DNA of 64,000 nucleotides from Hygrocybe punicea. Its lineage: Eukaryota; Basidiomycota; Agaricomycetes; Agaricales; Hygrophoraceae. Where the stretch lies: NCBI GenBank assembly GCA_963556145.1, contig OY744465.1:1674001-1738000 (forward strand), given 5' to 3'. Made by a program: the position numbers and the translations under genes. Below, piece by piece: positions 45,319 through 56,398 of the stretch. The notes under the pieces are model-generated. The model was not told where the DNA came from. It did no database searches and saw only the letters and a program-made list of their open reading frames with translations. How positions within the stretch are numbered: the stretch's first letter is position 1; every line of letters starts with the position of its first letter.

Positions 45319-46913
45319 CACAGGGTGCACAGTAGCATACCATGTCACACAGTATCTTGAAAGTACTTGACAAGTATACTAAATATCATTACCATAACAT
45401 TCAACATGGTATTGTAACAGTATTCAGACATAAACTACAATACTTGTGCTCAAATTCATCTGAAGGTATGAAGGCAAATGAGACTTATACCCTTTCAATA
45501 ACATCAAGCCTTTTGTTTCACTACTTTTACTGTATCTACAGCAAAGTACCGTATAGTTCGGATAGAATACTTGCAGCCTAAGATGAATAAAAGTATTAAA
45601 CTAGTAAGGAAGTTGTGCCACTTTCACTACTAGGATACCTTTTGAATCCTTTTAAGATACAGTGTGAAATAGTATAGTACTGTTGCCATATTGTGGATTT
45701 AAGATACTGTGTCAATACTTTTAAGANNNNNNNNNNNNNNNNNNNNNNNNNNNNNNNNNNNNNNNNNNNNNNNNNNNNNNNNNNNNNNNNNNNNNNNNNN
45801 NNNNNNNNNNNNNNNNNNNNNNNNNNAATCCTGAAAGTGTGCAAATTCATGGAAATTGGGATTCTGAAACTAAAATTATGAAACTGAAATCAGAACTGAA
45901 ATCAAAATTGAAACCAAAACCGACATTGAAGCCGAAGTCGAAATCGAAATTATGAAATGAAAGTGAAACCTTGAAATGAAATGAAAACATTCAAATTGAC
46001 TCGTCACATTATGTCCAGTAACTCCCACCAAACAATTTCCAGAATTTGGATTTCCAATCCTAGGAATTTGGATTTGCAGTCCTTGGAATTTCTATTAATT
46101 TGCACACTTTCAGGATTTCAATTCTCAGAATTGTTGAATTTTAATTCTGTAATCTCCCACAATTTCAGAATTCCAATTCCCGAACTTCTCAAACCCTGGG
46201 AATTACAATTCTCAGAATCCCAAAGCGTGCACTTTTGGAATTCCCATTCCTATTATTCCCAGCCTTAGAATTCTAATTCTCGGAATTCCCAGAACTTCCG
46301 ACTCCTAATTCCCAACATCATATTTCCCAGCATTTTGTAGCATCAAATAACTGTCCAATACCATTTTGCAAAGTATCTGACCAGTATTGAAGCAGTACTA
46401 TACTATTTTGCAAAGTTCTTTAAAAGGATTGAATTAGCATCTTAAAAGTATTGAAACAGTATCTCAAAAGTATTGAAACAGTATCTTAAAAGTACTGAAA
46501 CAGTATCTTGAAAGTATTGACACAATATCTTAAATCCACAATATGACAACAGTACTATTCTATTTCATACTGTATCTTGATAGGATTCAAAAGGTATCCT
46601 AGTAGCGAAAGTGGCACAACTTCCTTACTGGTTTAATACTTTGATTCATCTTAGGCTGAAAGTATTCTATCCAAACGATACAGTACTTTGCTGTAGATAC
46701 AGTAAAAGTAGTGAAACAAAAGGCTTGATGTTATTGAAAAGGTATAAGTCTCATTTTCCTTCATACTTTCAGATGAATTTGAGCACAAATATTGTAGTTT
46801 ATATCTGAATACTGTTACAATACGATGTTGAAAGTTCTGGTAATGTTATTTAATATACTTGTCAAGTACTTTCAAGATACTGGGTGACATGGTATGCTAC
46901 TGCACACCCTGTG
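45319..46913. mobile_element. CACAGGGTGC-ended inverted-repeat element containing the assembly gap
   Basis: Left end CACAGGGTGCACAGTAGCAT, and the inverse at 46913. About 408 bp of left arm (to 45726) pairs with 46505-46913. Inside are the 100-N gap (45727-45826), a GAAATGAAAC-rich stretch, and 46020-46330 made of GGAATT/AATTC words. A smaller inverted pair (AATCCTGAAAGTGTGCAAAT at 45827 and its inverse at about 46096) shows that the palindrome continues past the gap. It shares end type with the element at 2268-4726. Confidence 0.78.
45727..45826. other. Assembly gap (100 N)
   Basis: Exactly 100 unresolved bases, a conventional placeholder for a gap of unknown size. It lies in the middle of a long inverted repeat. 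Confidence 0.95.
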
Positions 46914-46985
46914 TATAGTCCATCTTAATTTGTCTTGACTTGCCACTAAGATAAATTAAGAAAATAGTAAGATGAGGTAAGACTA

Positions 46986-48635
46986 TGGGGGCCTCCCTGG
47001 ACAAAAATATGTGTCCCTTCAGGTTTGGCTCAGTGCGCATCAGTGCAAATCAATGCCAAACCTGAAGTAGTGATGCCCAAGTTCAGTTTGGAACTGATCC
47101 GAACCCGGTTTGAACCGCGAACCGAACCAGAAGTTCGGTTCTGGTTCAGCCATTTGGCTGAACCGAACCACTGGTTCAGTATGTGGTTCTGGCACTGACA
47201 TGTGGTTCAAACTGTGAACCGTAATGTATAGTTACCTACGTAGATACTCATTTAGATACTGAACTTTTCACATTTTTTTGTATGCAGTCGTGTGAACTTA
47301 GGTCATGTGACCTTAAACATACACACGCGAGACTTCAATTTCGACTCAACACTAATGTTACCCAAGAACCACGGTAAGTGTTGGCTTCATGTCATAATTT
47401 ACTGACATTTTCTTACATAGAACAGCCCTTCGTGGCCCACCTTGACCGCATCATGGCGCCCGCAGTCAACTCCACCCAACAACCTCCCTCGCGTTCCAAT
47501 GCGAGGCGGAGTGAATTGATGGCAGCAGCGGCAGCAGCAGCAACAGCAGTGGCAACACCACATACTGCCACCCCGACAACGATGACAACGACAATGACAA
47601 TGACAACGATGGCCCAATGACCCCCAGTGACAGCAACTGCAACGGCAGCAGCAGCAACCGCAACCACAACCACAACCACAACCACAACCACAACAACAGC
47701 AGCAGCAGCAGCAGCAGCAATGGCAATGGCAACGGCAACAGCAGCAGTGGCAACAGCAGCAGCAGCGCAGCGGCAATGGCAATGGCAACAGCAGCAGCGG
47801 CAGCGGCAACAGCAACAGTGGCAGTGGCAACAGCAACAGCGGCAGCGGCAGTGGCAATGGCAACAGCAGCAGCGGCAGTGGCAATGGCAACAGCAGCAGC
47901 GGCAACGGCAGCAGCAGCAGCAGCAGCAGCAGCAGAGCAACACCGGTGGCAGCAGCAACCTGCTGCCTCCAACGCAGATGATCGCGAACCTGCTGCCTCC
48001 AACGCGGATGATCGCGAACACTGCCACCTCCACCACGACTTACAACACCAACACCAACATGACAACGACAACGACAACGGCGACAACGGGGAGTTGAAGG
48101 CTGGGAGGGTGGTGCGCCCACCTACCGGCCCAGGTACGTCCCCCAAATCCAGTCCCAACGACATTGGCTAACAAGGGGAATGGATGAGGTGACAACAAAG
48201 ACCCACCTCACAAACACGCCCTAGCCGCATCAATTGACGTGCGGACGCCCATAGGAAGTCCCCAGCCCCATCCAACCTCGCGAAAACAGATGGAGCGCGT
48301 CAATTGACGTGCCCCATTCTTCGCGAGGTCATCAGCATGCGTGGACGCCCATGGAAAGTCCCTGGCCCCATCAAACCTCGTGAAAACAGACGGAGCACCC
48401 CCCCATCTACCTCGTGAGGGTGACAGCCGCATCAATTGACACGCGTCTGGCCCGCGCAAGGTATTCGGAGGTGGGTTCGCGGTTCAAACCACATTTGAAT
48501 GCAGACCAAACGCCGTGAAACCATTCGACATGGTTCTGGTTCTGGTTTTTCAAAAATAGCGAAAAACTGGACCGAACTGAACTTCGGCAACACTAACCTG
48601 AAGGGACACATATTTTTGTCCAGGGAGGCCCCCCA
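46986..48635. mobile_element. TA-flanked MITE with TGGGGGCCTCCC ends, split by hAT element F
   Basis: Ends TGGGGGCCTCCCTGGACAA (46986) and TTGTCCAGGGAGGCCCCCCA (48635), TA on both sides (46984-46985, 48636-48637). The TIRs, about 46 bp, reach GTTTGGC. Without the insertion it would be about 110 bp. It shares ends and the CAGTGCAAATCAATGC word with the large fold-back at 22505. Confidence 0.85.
47068..48595 (+). mobile_element. Non-autonomous hAT element F with three palindromes
   Basis: Starts TAGTGATGCCCAAGTTCAG, ends CTTCGGCAACACTA, with exact 8-bp duplication ACCTGAAG (47060-47067, 48596-48603). Its order matches element E: GGTTCG-type arrays, intron-like 47374-47420 (CACG|GTAAGT ... ACATAG, 47 nt as in E), CTCGCGTTCCAATGCGAG, a CAG/GGC/CAA tract (47520-47940), GGTGGTGCGCCCACC (48108) with donor at 48134, then palindromes around 48210-48260, 48274-48329 (AACCTCGCGAA / TTCGCGAGGT, core CGTCAATTGACG) and 48415-48462. 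Confidence 0.9.
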
Positions 48636-48637
48636 TA

Positions 48638-48999
48638 CATTGGTGGTGCAGCATGATGCTGCACTGGTAATAATCTGTGCTCATGGATGAGCATCGTTGA
48701 GTGCACATTATCATTGGTGGGAACCAGTGAGCATGGGTGATAATAGGTGCAAATAAGTTAAAACAGGTTATCACCTATGATGTGATTATTATTTGTGCAA
48801 TTGAGGCTGCACGGCCGTGCGAATGGGAACTGCGCGGTTTCACAACTTCCTTTTTTAGCAATGCTGTTATATTTACTTGCAGTTTGGGGAGATTACAAGG
48901 TTCATTTTATATTCTACCTGCATACTTAGATACTTTTAGTCAACTATTAAATACATTTCAGCAAGGCTTGTAGAGCATAAAGGAGCCTCAGTGAGAAGG
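48638..48999. other. Spacer between MITE and copia element
   Basis: Contains GTGCAGCATGATGCTGCAC (a palindrome near 48645) and GTGATAATAGGTGCAAAT-like words, similar in style to 23870-24190. No gene. Confidence 0.3.
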
Positions 49000-49242
49000 T
49001 GTTGGGAATAGTGGCCAAATAGTTGCGGAAAGGATTAGTAATCCATATCACATGACCCTGGAACTCAAACCCACCTGTCCGATGAATAATGCTGAAGTGC
49101 AGCATGTATTCTACTCACCACAAGAAACTTCTAGTAGGTTTAGCTAGTTGTATAAAAGCCCTCTCAGAGAGAGGCAAATATAATTCATTCCACACAAAAT
49201 AACTTAGTGGTCAACAACCACTGCAAACTATATATTCCAATA
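49000..49242 (+). repeat. Copia 5' LTR (243 bp)
   Basis: Starts TGTTGGGAATAG and ends CTATATATTCCAATA, immediately before the primer-binding site. The last CA appears changed to TA. A TATA box (GTATAAAAGCC at about 49150) is suitably placed for the element promoter. The 3' LTR is not in the window. Confidence 0.75.
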
Positions 49243-49254
49243 GGTTATGAGCCC
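49243..49254 (+). other. Copia primer-binding site (initiator tRNA-Met anticodon region)
   Basis: GGTTATGAGCCC directly after the 5' LTR is complementary to the anticodon stem-loop of initiator methionine tRNA. This half-tRNA priming is known for some Ty1/copia elements. Confidence 0.75.
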
Positions 49255-49325
49255 TGAAGGGCTTTAACGGAAACATGATCACGCACCTCTGAACATCGCA
49301 TTACTACCTCATATACTAGCCGACT

Positions 49326-50209
49326 ATGATGGACAAAGTCACACACACATCGGGATCATACCAGATCGAGTTATTGAAGGGAAACAATTGAATGCCATGG
49401 AAGAGATGGATGTTAGCCGTGCTTCAGGATCTTGGGTTAGAGATGTACATCGATGTGGAATCAAAGGCCCCTGTCCTGGCAGATGCATCCTGTCCTACAT
49501 CAGAGGAATCCGAGGTGATGAAGAAATGGCATGGCAGAGACACCAAGACGAGGATGCAGATCGAGCTCGCAATTGGTGATGCGGAAATGATACATATCAT
49601 TGGTGCACACACAGTGAGTGAGATGTGGAAGCAGCTAACCTTGGTAAAGGAATCCAGGGGGAAGCTTGGAATATTAGCGATGCGATGTGTGTTGTACCAG
49701 TCGATTGCTGAAGAAGGATTCGACCTAATCAAGCACATATCGAAGCTCTGGAAACTGCAGGAGGAACTCCACTTGATGGGAAGCCTCATTTCTGACAAAG
49801 ACTTCACGATGATACTTGTATCCTCCTTACCAGAAAGTTGGGACTTGTATACATCAGCATATTTAGGCTCAAAGAAGGATGGAACATCACTGATGTCACA
49901 CGAGCTAGTCACAATCCTATTAGAGGAAGACCACAGGCGCCGTGAGCGCAGCGGAGATCCTAACAACGTCGCTATGCATGGGAGGTTCACCGGAAAGCAC
50001 GATGGAAAGGGTAATGGAAAGCAGAAAGCGGCCGATTCCGAAATGGAATGCTTCAACTGCCATAAGAAGGGACATATGGTGAAGGACTGCTGGTCTAAAG
50101 GTGGCGGAAAGGAAGGGCAAGGGCCAAAAGGGAAAGGAAAGGGAAAGGAAAGGGTGGAAACCAACAGAACCGATCGAATCAAGCTGCGGATAATATGTTA
50201 CAGGATGTA
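49326..50209 (+). pseudogene. Copia Gag
   Basis: Capsid-like Gag polyprotein. From ATG 49326 the frame reads MMDKVTHTSGSYQIELLKGN, then TGA at 49389 where Trp is expected, then MPWKRWMLAVLQDLGLEMYI. A zinc knuckle CFNCHKKGHMVKDCW (CX2CX4HX4C) lies near 50050, followed by a Gly/Lys-rich tail. The Pol frame is offset by -1. The shift occurs in the AAAGGGAAAGG purine run at about 50125-50155 and could be an indel or a programmed site. Confidence 0.85.
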
Positions 50210-53200
50210 GCATATGCAGTGAATACAGACAGTATTTCAAACTACGATTGGTTACTGGATTCTGGAACGACAAGTCACATCAGCAATTCCCGAAACGCAT
50301 TTATCATGTACAAAACTCTGGACAAAGCTACTGTTCAAGGACTAGAAAAGGTAGCCGCTCAAGCTCTTGGTCATGGAACCGTTGTCTTACACTTCACAGT
50401 GGATAGAAAGGACATACAGCACCAGCTACAAGACGTACTACATGTACCAGAGTCACAGAACTCACTACTATCGCTGAGCCGATTCGATGAAAGTGGCAGA
50501 TGGGTTAACTTCCGCAACAGAATATGCAGGCTTTATAAGAAGGAGAATAAACTTGTCGGAACAGGCCAGAAAGATGGACGACTATACCGTTTGAACGCCC
50601 GGGCGCAATCCCATACGCTGGAAAAGGCAAATGTAGCCACGCCAAAGAAAATGTCTTGGGACGAATGGCACCGCCTATATGGACACATTGGAATGAGTGG
50701 ACTCGAGACCCTGCAGAGAAAGGGGTTAGTCACGGGTCTAGAAATTGACGAAGGGAGTGTCCCTTCCCGAACCTGTGAGGCTTGCATTCACACGAAGCAA
50801 GCCATCCAGCCATTTCTAAAAGAGGCCGATGGACAATCCAAAGTCGCCGGAGAGCGGACTTTGAGTGACGTCTGGGGCCCAGCACACGTAGAGTCTATCA
50901 GAGGATCGAGATACTATATCTCATTCACGGACGACGTGACACGCACTGTAACCACTTTATTCATGAAACGAAAAAGCCAGGCGATGGAACGCATCAAGGC
51001 TTATGTTAACATGATCGAGAAGAAGTTCAATCGAAACCCTAAATATTTGTGGTTCGATAATGGAAAGGAACTCATCAACAAGGAAGTCGAGAGATGGGCA
51101 GCAGAGAAGGGAATTGTCATCGAGACAACGGCCCCTTACTCACCCTCACAACATGGAACGGCAGAAAGATTTAATCGCACGTTACTGGAGTTAGCCCATG
51201 CAATGTTGATCGCTAAAAACCTGCCTGCATTCCTTTGGCCGGAAGCCGTTGCACATGCGGCATACATTCTGTTACATTTTTCAACTCCGCAACTCCGATT
51301 CCGACTCCACTACCCACGATGACAATTCCACTTCACCATACCTTCCTTTTTCGTTCCCCTTTACCTTTTGTCTTCTTTTGGACATTGTTGTTTATTCTTG
51401 TCCTTGTTCTCTTTTCTTCCTTTCTTCTTCTAGAACAATCCAGACCGACCATGGACACATCCCCACGTTACCTTGCTGTACCCGAATAGTCTCCTTGCCG
51501 ACGGACATCATCGCTATTGTCTTTTCCCTTGCCCTGACATATTGTTGACTTCATCCCATGACAAACCGATTCACAATGGCTGTACTCCCGACACAGCTAA
51601 TTACCGTAATCATCATTAGCAGCATCGCCATCACCTTCCTCATCGGTTTTTACCTTGTTATGATCTATCTTTGGCATCGGTACCGAAACCCCTCTGCCAT
51701 CGATACTTCCGACTTCCACCTCGACAATATCTCACCACGTAATTGACAATTGCCATTCCCAGATATATGGTTTCCACTTTCGTATTCCGTGCCTACCATT
51801 ATCCTCCCTGACGATCCGACGACATTCCTCACCTGCACGCATGCCCTGGACAATCCTCGATCATGGGACATTTCGCTGTTCTCTCTAATCCGACCATTGC
51901 TGAAGCACATTCTTTTGGACTTCGACCACAGACCATACGACTTCCCAAACAGTGAACCAACCCCTATCGTATATTGTTCACACAACACTGCTTCAATGCA
52001 GTACCCGACGACTTGTTCCCACAGCTTGTCACTTGTGCCATGACTCGAAACCTGGACCCACATTCATTTAACCTTTTCCATCTATAACCTTGATATCTCC
52101 CACACTCATTTACAATGATACCCTTTCTTGGACGAATACCGACATCAAGTGGACCTTCTTGTTCCACAAATAGGACAAGACATCGCTCCTCGATACGTCA
52201 TCAACACAGACATCGTTATCCGGTACAGCTTGTGCTGTTCACATGTCTGACCTCGACTAGCCCACTGTCCTAGTTGGTTTTTTCCTTTATACATTCCTTC
52301 ATTTTCTTTCATACCAACCTTGCCGCTACATCCACACCACCTCAAGACACTCTCATCACCAACCCCACACTGGACGATACCCATCTTCGACCCGACCATG
52401 CAACGCACTTGCCAGACTGCGCACTTGCCTGTTACAGCAAGTGTAGACCCCGAATAGGCAATTCTGCACATCACATGATCTGATGACAAATCATCCGAGT
52501 CATCCGGACCCCCTCTATTCCTCAATGACACCCGGGCCTCCAGTTGGATCGCGAGAACATCGACATGAGGACACCTCATGTACGCCTCATGGTGAACACA
52601 TGCATGTTATGGCTTCATTGTATTTCTATTTACCTCCCCTCAAGACCAGTCACTATATATACTGTTCTTGTTGTTGGTTCAGACTTTTTCTTCTTTCTTT
52701 TCCTTACGTTTAGTCTGGTTCTTGGGGCAGACTCATCTTGTTTTGGGTAACCCCCACGGCTCGCAATGACACTAGACCTTGACCCCCCCTGTTAGCAGTG
52801 TTGTCTTAGCTGTAAGCAACAATGAAAGCTGCTGTTCTCCCCTCTGGAAGCCGATCCCCTGTTAAGTTGATTGTTGCCGGAGCCCGCTGCAGAAGCGATC
52901 CGTAACACATTCGAAACCGATCCCCCACCAAGGCTCTAGACAGAATAACTCCACATGAAGCCTGGACTGGCAAGAAGCCAGATGTATCGCATTTCCAGGA
53001 GTTCAGATGCGATGTTTGCATCTTATATCAAAGCGGAAAGAGATTGAAGCTGGCACTGCGATCAGCTAAGATGAAGTTCGTAGGATTTGTGGAGTCACAG
53101 AAGGCTATCCAATACTACAATGCCACAATGCGGACTGTTAAGACATCACGGAATGTTGCATTTCATAAGGATGGGGCATTACAGGAAGTCCAGATTGTAT

Positions 53201-53744
53201 CCGACTTACCGGGTTTGCAATTTGAGGGGGAGCAGAGTGAATCCGACGACTCGCAAACTCCGGAACCACTGGAACCCACTGTAATGGCACTGGAAAGGGC
53301 CATTCACAGACCGGAAAATGAAATAACATACCCACCAAGAGCAACCCGAGGAGTCGACCGTGACTACCGACAGTTAAACAACCCATGTGCACAACCGACA
53401 CAATGCGAGATACGCGAACTGCTTGATGTACCCAGACCAATGGAATCATCTGCAGCGAAACAAAAGGAAAAAGTCAGCACGGAAACAACCATAGCATATG
53501 TGTTCTTGAGCACAATGCAGCAGGATAGCAGTCTCACCGAAAAGGACCCATGGGATTTAAGGGAAGCCAGGGAAGCCATAAATTGGGAGAATTGGAAGGT
53601 AGCGATGAAAGAGGAATTTGATCAGCTACAAGAAATGGGCGTTTGGAAACTCGTAGACTTACCGGAGGGGTGGGAAGCCATCAGAAGCAAGTGGGTTTTC
53701 CGCCAGAAACATGATGAGATGGGCGCAATCGCTAGGCACAAGGC
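50195..53744 (+). pseudogene. Copia Pol: protease, integrase, start of reverse transcriptase (interrupted)
   Basis: Protease motif WLLDSGTTSHI (about 50253), GAG-pre-integrase WHRLYGHIGMSGLETLQRKG (about 50665), CEACIHTKQ, and the integrase core with LSDVWGPAHVES, LWFDNGKELINKEVE and PSQHGTAERFNRTLLELAHA (E at about 51160). A 1,638-bp solo LTR interrupts it at HAAYI (51270-52907). The frame then continues with RNRSPTKALDRITPHEAWTG, QKAIQYYNATMRTVKTSRNV and WDLREAREAINWENWKVAMK, a WVFRQKHDEMGAIARHKAR start of the reverse transcriptase, and is cut again at 53744 by the gypsy element. Confidence 0.88.
51270..52907. mobile_element. Solo LTR, 1,638 bp, in copia integrase
   Basis: Starts TGTTACATTTTTCAAC, ends GATCCGTAACA (inverted TGTTAC/GTAACA tips), with exact 5-bp duplication CATTC at 51265-51269 and 52908-52912. 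Removing it rejoins the copia frame within an Arg codon. No reverse transcriptase inside. Short open frames (for example 51558-51746 with a hydrophobic segment) are not convincing genes. Its 5-bp duplication and length set it apart from the short-LTR gypsy family. Confidence 0.82.
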
Positions 53745-53748
53745 CCGG

Positions 53749-53904
53749 TGGAGTAGTAGCGAGGGCTGGTCACGTGACTCAGTTCTCATGGTTCAAGTTG
53801 TTTGTTGGTTCCCAAAGTAGCTAGAAACCAACCCAACCAATCCACGACCTTCCAGACTCGAGACTCAGTTCCTCGTTAGACACCCGAGACTCCGGACCAC
53901 TCCA
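53749..53904 (+). repeat. Gypsy 5' LTR (156 bp)
   Basis: Contains CACGTG at 53771-53776. It differs from the 3' LTR at seven positions counted by eye, all transitions. Confidence 0.92.
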
Positions 53905-54286
53905 ACATGGTGATGAGAGCAGCATTCAACCTCTACACCCACCACAGACCCAAGAAGAGCACACGACCTGAGACCCGAGACCAGAGCACAGAGACCAGAC
54001 CCAATCACCGAAACCTAAATACCAATACACCAAGACGTCATACCTACACCCATACATTCCCGCGCGAGATCTTCGTAGATCGTTCATCTCAAACCGTTCC
54101 CGAGACGAACGAGGTAGATTCACAAGCAGTCCAACCTCTCTATCGAGCTCACGAACAACAACTCCAACCCCGGAATCATCCATCACCACCTCATCCAACA
54201 ACTCAGAATTCTCCAGCCGCAGCACACCAGACACACCACCCACATCACCAACCACACAACAACACAATCCACCACCCTGACCAAAA
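53905..54286 (+). other. Gypsy leader
   Basis: TGGTGATGAGAGCAGC from 53909 may be the primer-binding site. An open frame from 53907 (His/Pro/Thr-rich, 143 residues) has no Gag motif and I treat it as leader sequence, though a small N-terminal extension is possible. Confidence 0.45.
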
Positions 54287-55622
54287 ATGGGTGAATCGGG
54301 ATCCCTACGTTGGGATGGGGGACCTGATGAAAAGTTAGCGCCGGGGCAATTTATGCGTGAAATCAAAATCAAGATCAAGGACAAAGTGTACACTACCGAC
54401 AAAAAGAAAATAGAATGCTTCCAAAACAACCTCGAGTATGCAGGAATAGCGGATCAGTGGTTCGATAAACTCGCAAACGACACGAAAACAGACTGGGACA
54501 AATTAGTCAAGGAATTAATGGCCGAAGAACGCAATCCCGAAACCAACAAAAACCGAGCGAATCCGCACCCTCAAAGAGTGGATCATAACCACAGACGAGC
54601 TGGGGAGGAAAATGATAACAACGGGGTCAAAGGAGGTGTGGACACACGTGAAGTGGGTGAACAGACTAGCCGCCAAAGCAAAAGACGCAGAAGATACGGC
54701 CGGCCTACTAATACAAGACGTATTTGACAATTTACCAGCACCAGTTCGTGAACTTATACGACACAAAACGCGTACCAACTATGAAGAACTCGCCAAAGCC
54801 GTACACACTCTTGATGCCCTTGATTTACGTGAGGTCGTTGACAAATACAAAAAGGACGAGGAAACTGCTTGACTTGCCCGCATCCCAAACTCCCCGATGA
54901 AGAGCCTTCACGACTCACTGGCAAACACCCACCTCCAAACGCCTGCAGGCCCACATCACCAATACCGCGACGATGCTCCCCGACCCTACCAAAACCATTC
55001 GATGCGAGACGCCGCCCACGACCCTTTTAGCGGAAATACAGGCAACCACGGAAACTTATTCGCAAGCCGAGCATCCATACGGCCACATCGAGGTGCAGGC
55101 CCAGGCGCGTTGGGCATGGGCAGAGAACCAACCGCCCCATCGATCATCCCCATCGCCAGAAGCAGACCTATCACCATTAGACACAACGACCTACAAAATT
55201 TCGCCATACAACAACACCCCAACACCGAAGTGGGACACACAGCATACAAGGCCCAGGTCGATGCATGGCATCGTGCCAATCCCGATGGCCAACCAGATGA
55301 ACTACGCCCATTCCTGTTGACGCCGGGAACCACTCCACTTGGTTCTCGCGAATGCTGGGAATGCGGATACGCCGGTCACAGAGCCGGAGCGCCCGTTTGC
55401 TCAGGGAACACCCTTCCAGAATTAGAATGCACCTGGCGCTGGGTCGCCAGTTACATTACCCGCGAAGTGTCGAAGGAACGTCAAGGACCCAGTGTCAACT
55501 ACGTCAACTACAGACATCAGGGATACGGAGGTTACAACGACTACAACCAATGTTACGGAAAACACAACTACATGGACGAAGTAGACGACATCCAGGGAAA
55601 TGGAGGAGGGCTGTCTGCATAG
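54287..55622 (+). pseudogene. Gypsy Gag with zinc knuckle, frameshifted
   Basis: Starts MGESGSLRWDGG (54287). The capsid-like segment CFQNNLEYAGIADQWFDKLA shifts frame near 54520-54560 and continues EEWIITTDELGRK-like text, LIQDVFDNLPAPVRELIRHK and LREVVDKYKKDEETA. A TGA at 54870 stands where Arg (CGA) fits. The C-terminal part ends with a zinc knuckle CWECGYAGHRAGAPVC (about 55350) and a Tyr/Asn-rich tail. It would form the particle shell and bind RNA. Confidence 0.75.
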
Positions 55623-55796
55623 ACGCAGGTCGGACGGCCCGGGAAAATCAAAAGATGGCGAACATATCGGTCCCCGACCAGCGTATGGGATGGGTCGGGG
55701 ACATGCACTTAGACCCTCCCAACATCGATTCACATACAGACATAAAGTGTTTAGTCAGTAAAGATCTACTACCCCATACCCCGAAACACAAAATGT

Positions 55797-56228
55797 TTGA
55801 CATATACGACGAGAGAGGATCTACCAGCACCACAAAGAAACCGAGCAAGACCATTCATACACACCGTAGGGCTCCACGGCCACATGGGCACTTGCCAATA
55901 CTTAAAAGGACTGTTCAACGATGGATCTATGGTAAACTCCATCTGTGCATCGACATACTGGAAACACCAACACCAACTCAGCAATCTTTCCCCATCGCAA
56001 ACAACTCTATGCATGGCGAACGGAGCGGGCATACCCTCGCAGGGCCATTGGGTAGGCAACATTGAGCTTGGCGGCCTATGCAAAAATGCTGCATTCGAAG
56101 TGTTCCCAAGCGGAGGTAACTGGTCACTCCTGTTCGGAAACCGCTGCTGCAACAATACAAAGCCGTTCACGACTACAGCGACAACACACTATGCATACCC
56201 TATGACAACGGGTGGCAAACCCTGCTAA
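55797..56228 (+). pseudogene. Gypsy protease region, decayed
   Basis: GTCQYLKGLFNDGSMVNSIC carries a DGS-type catalytic motif in place of the usual DTG/DSG, followed by LCMANGAGIPSQGHWVGNIE and FEVFPSGGNWSLLFGNR. From memory this NDG(S/A)MVN form recurs in basidiomycete gypsy elements. Frame differs from Gag and from the reverse transcriptase. Confidence 0.65.
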
Positions 56229-56398
56229 ATGAAAGCCAGGAACCGACACCAAACCCCCCCACAATACCAAGTCGCATCCTGCACAACACTATCACAACAC
56301 CAAAACCCATCGCTGCCAGTGTTGGACTGTCATGGCGATGCAAGTGTAAATCCCCGAGGGAGCTGTAAGACATAGGAAATGAAGAAAACATTGACACT

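Noticed and set aside
49424..50182. 252-codon minus-strand open frame opposite copia Gag
   Set aside because: Shadow of the Gag frame, which has a zinc knuckle and the correct position after the LTR and primer-binding site.
51558..51746. Small membrane-protein-like frame in the 1.6-kb solo LTR
   Set aside because: It lies wholly within an LTR, has no upstream signal and no family resemblance. The hydrophobic run is probably chance.
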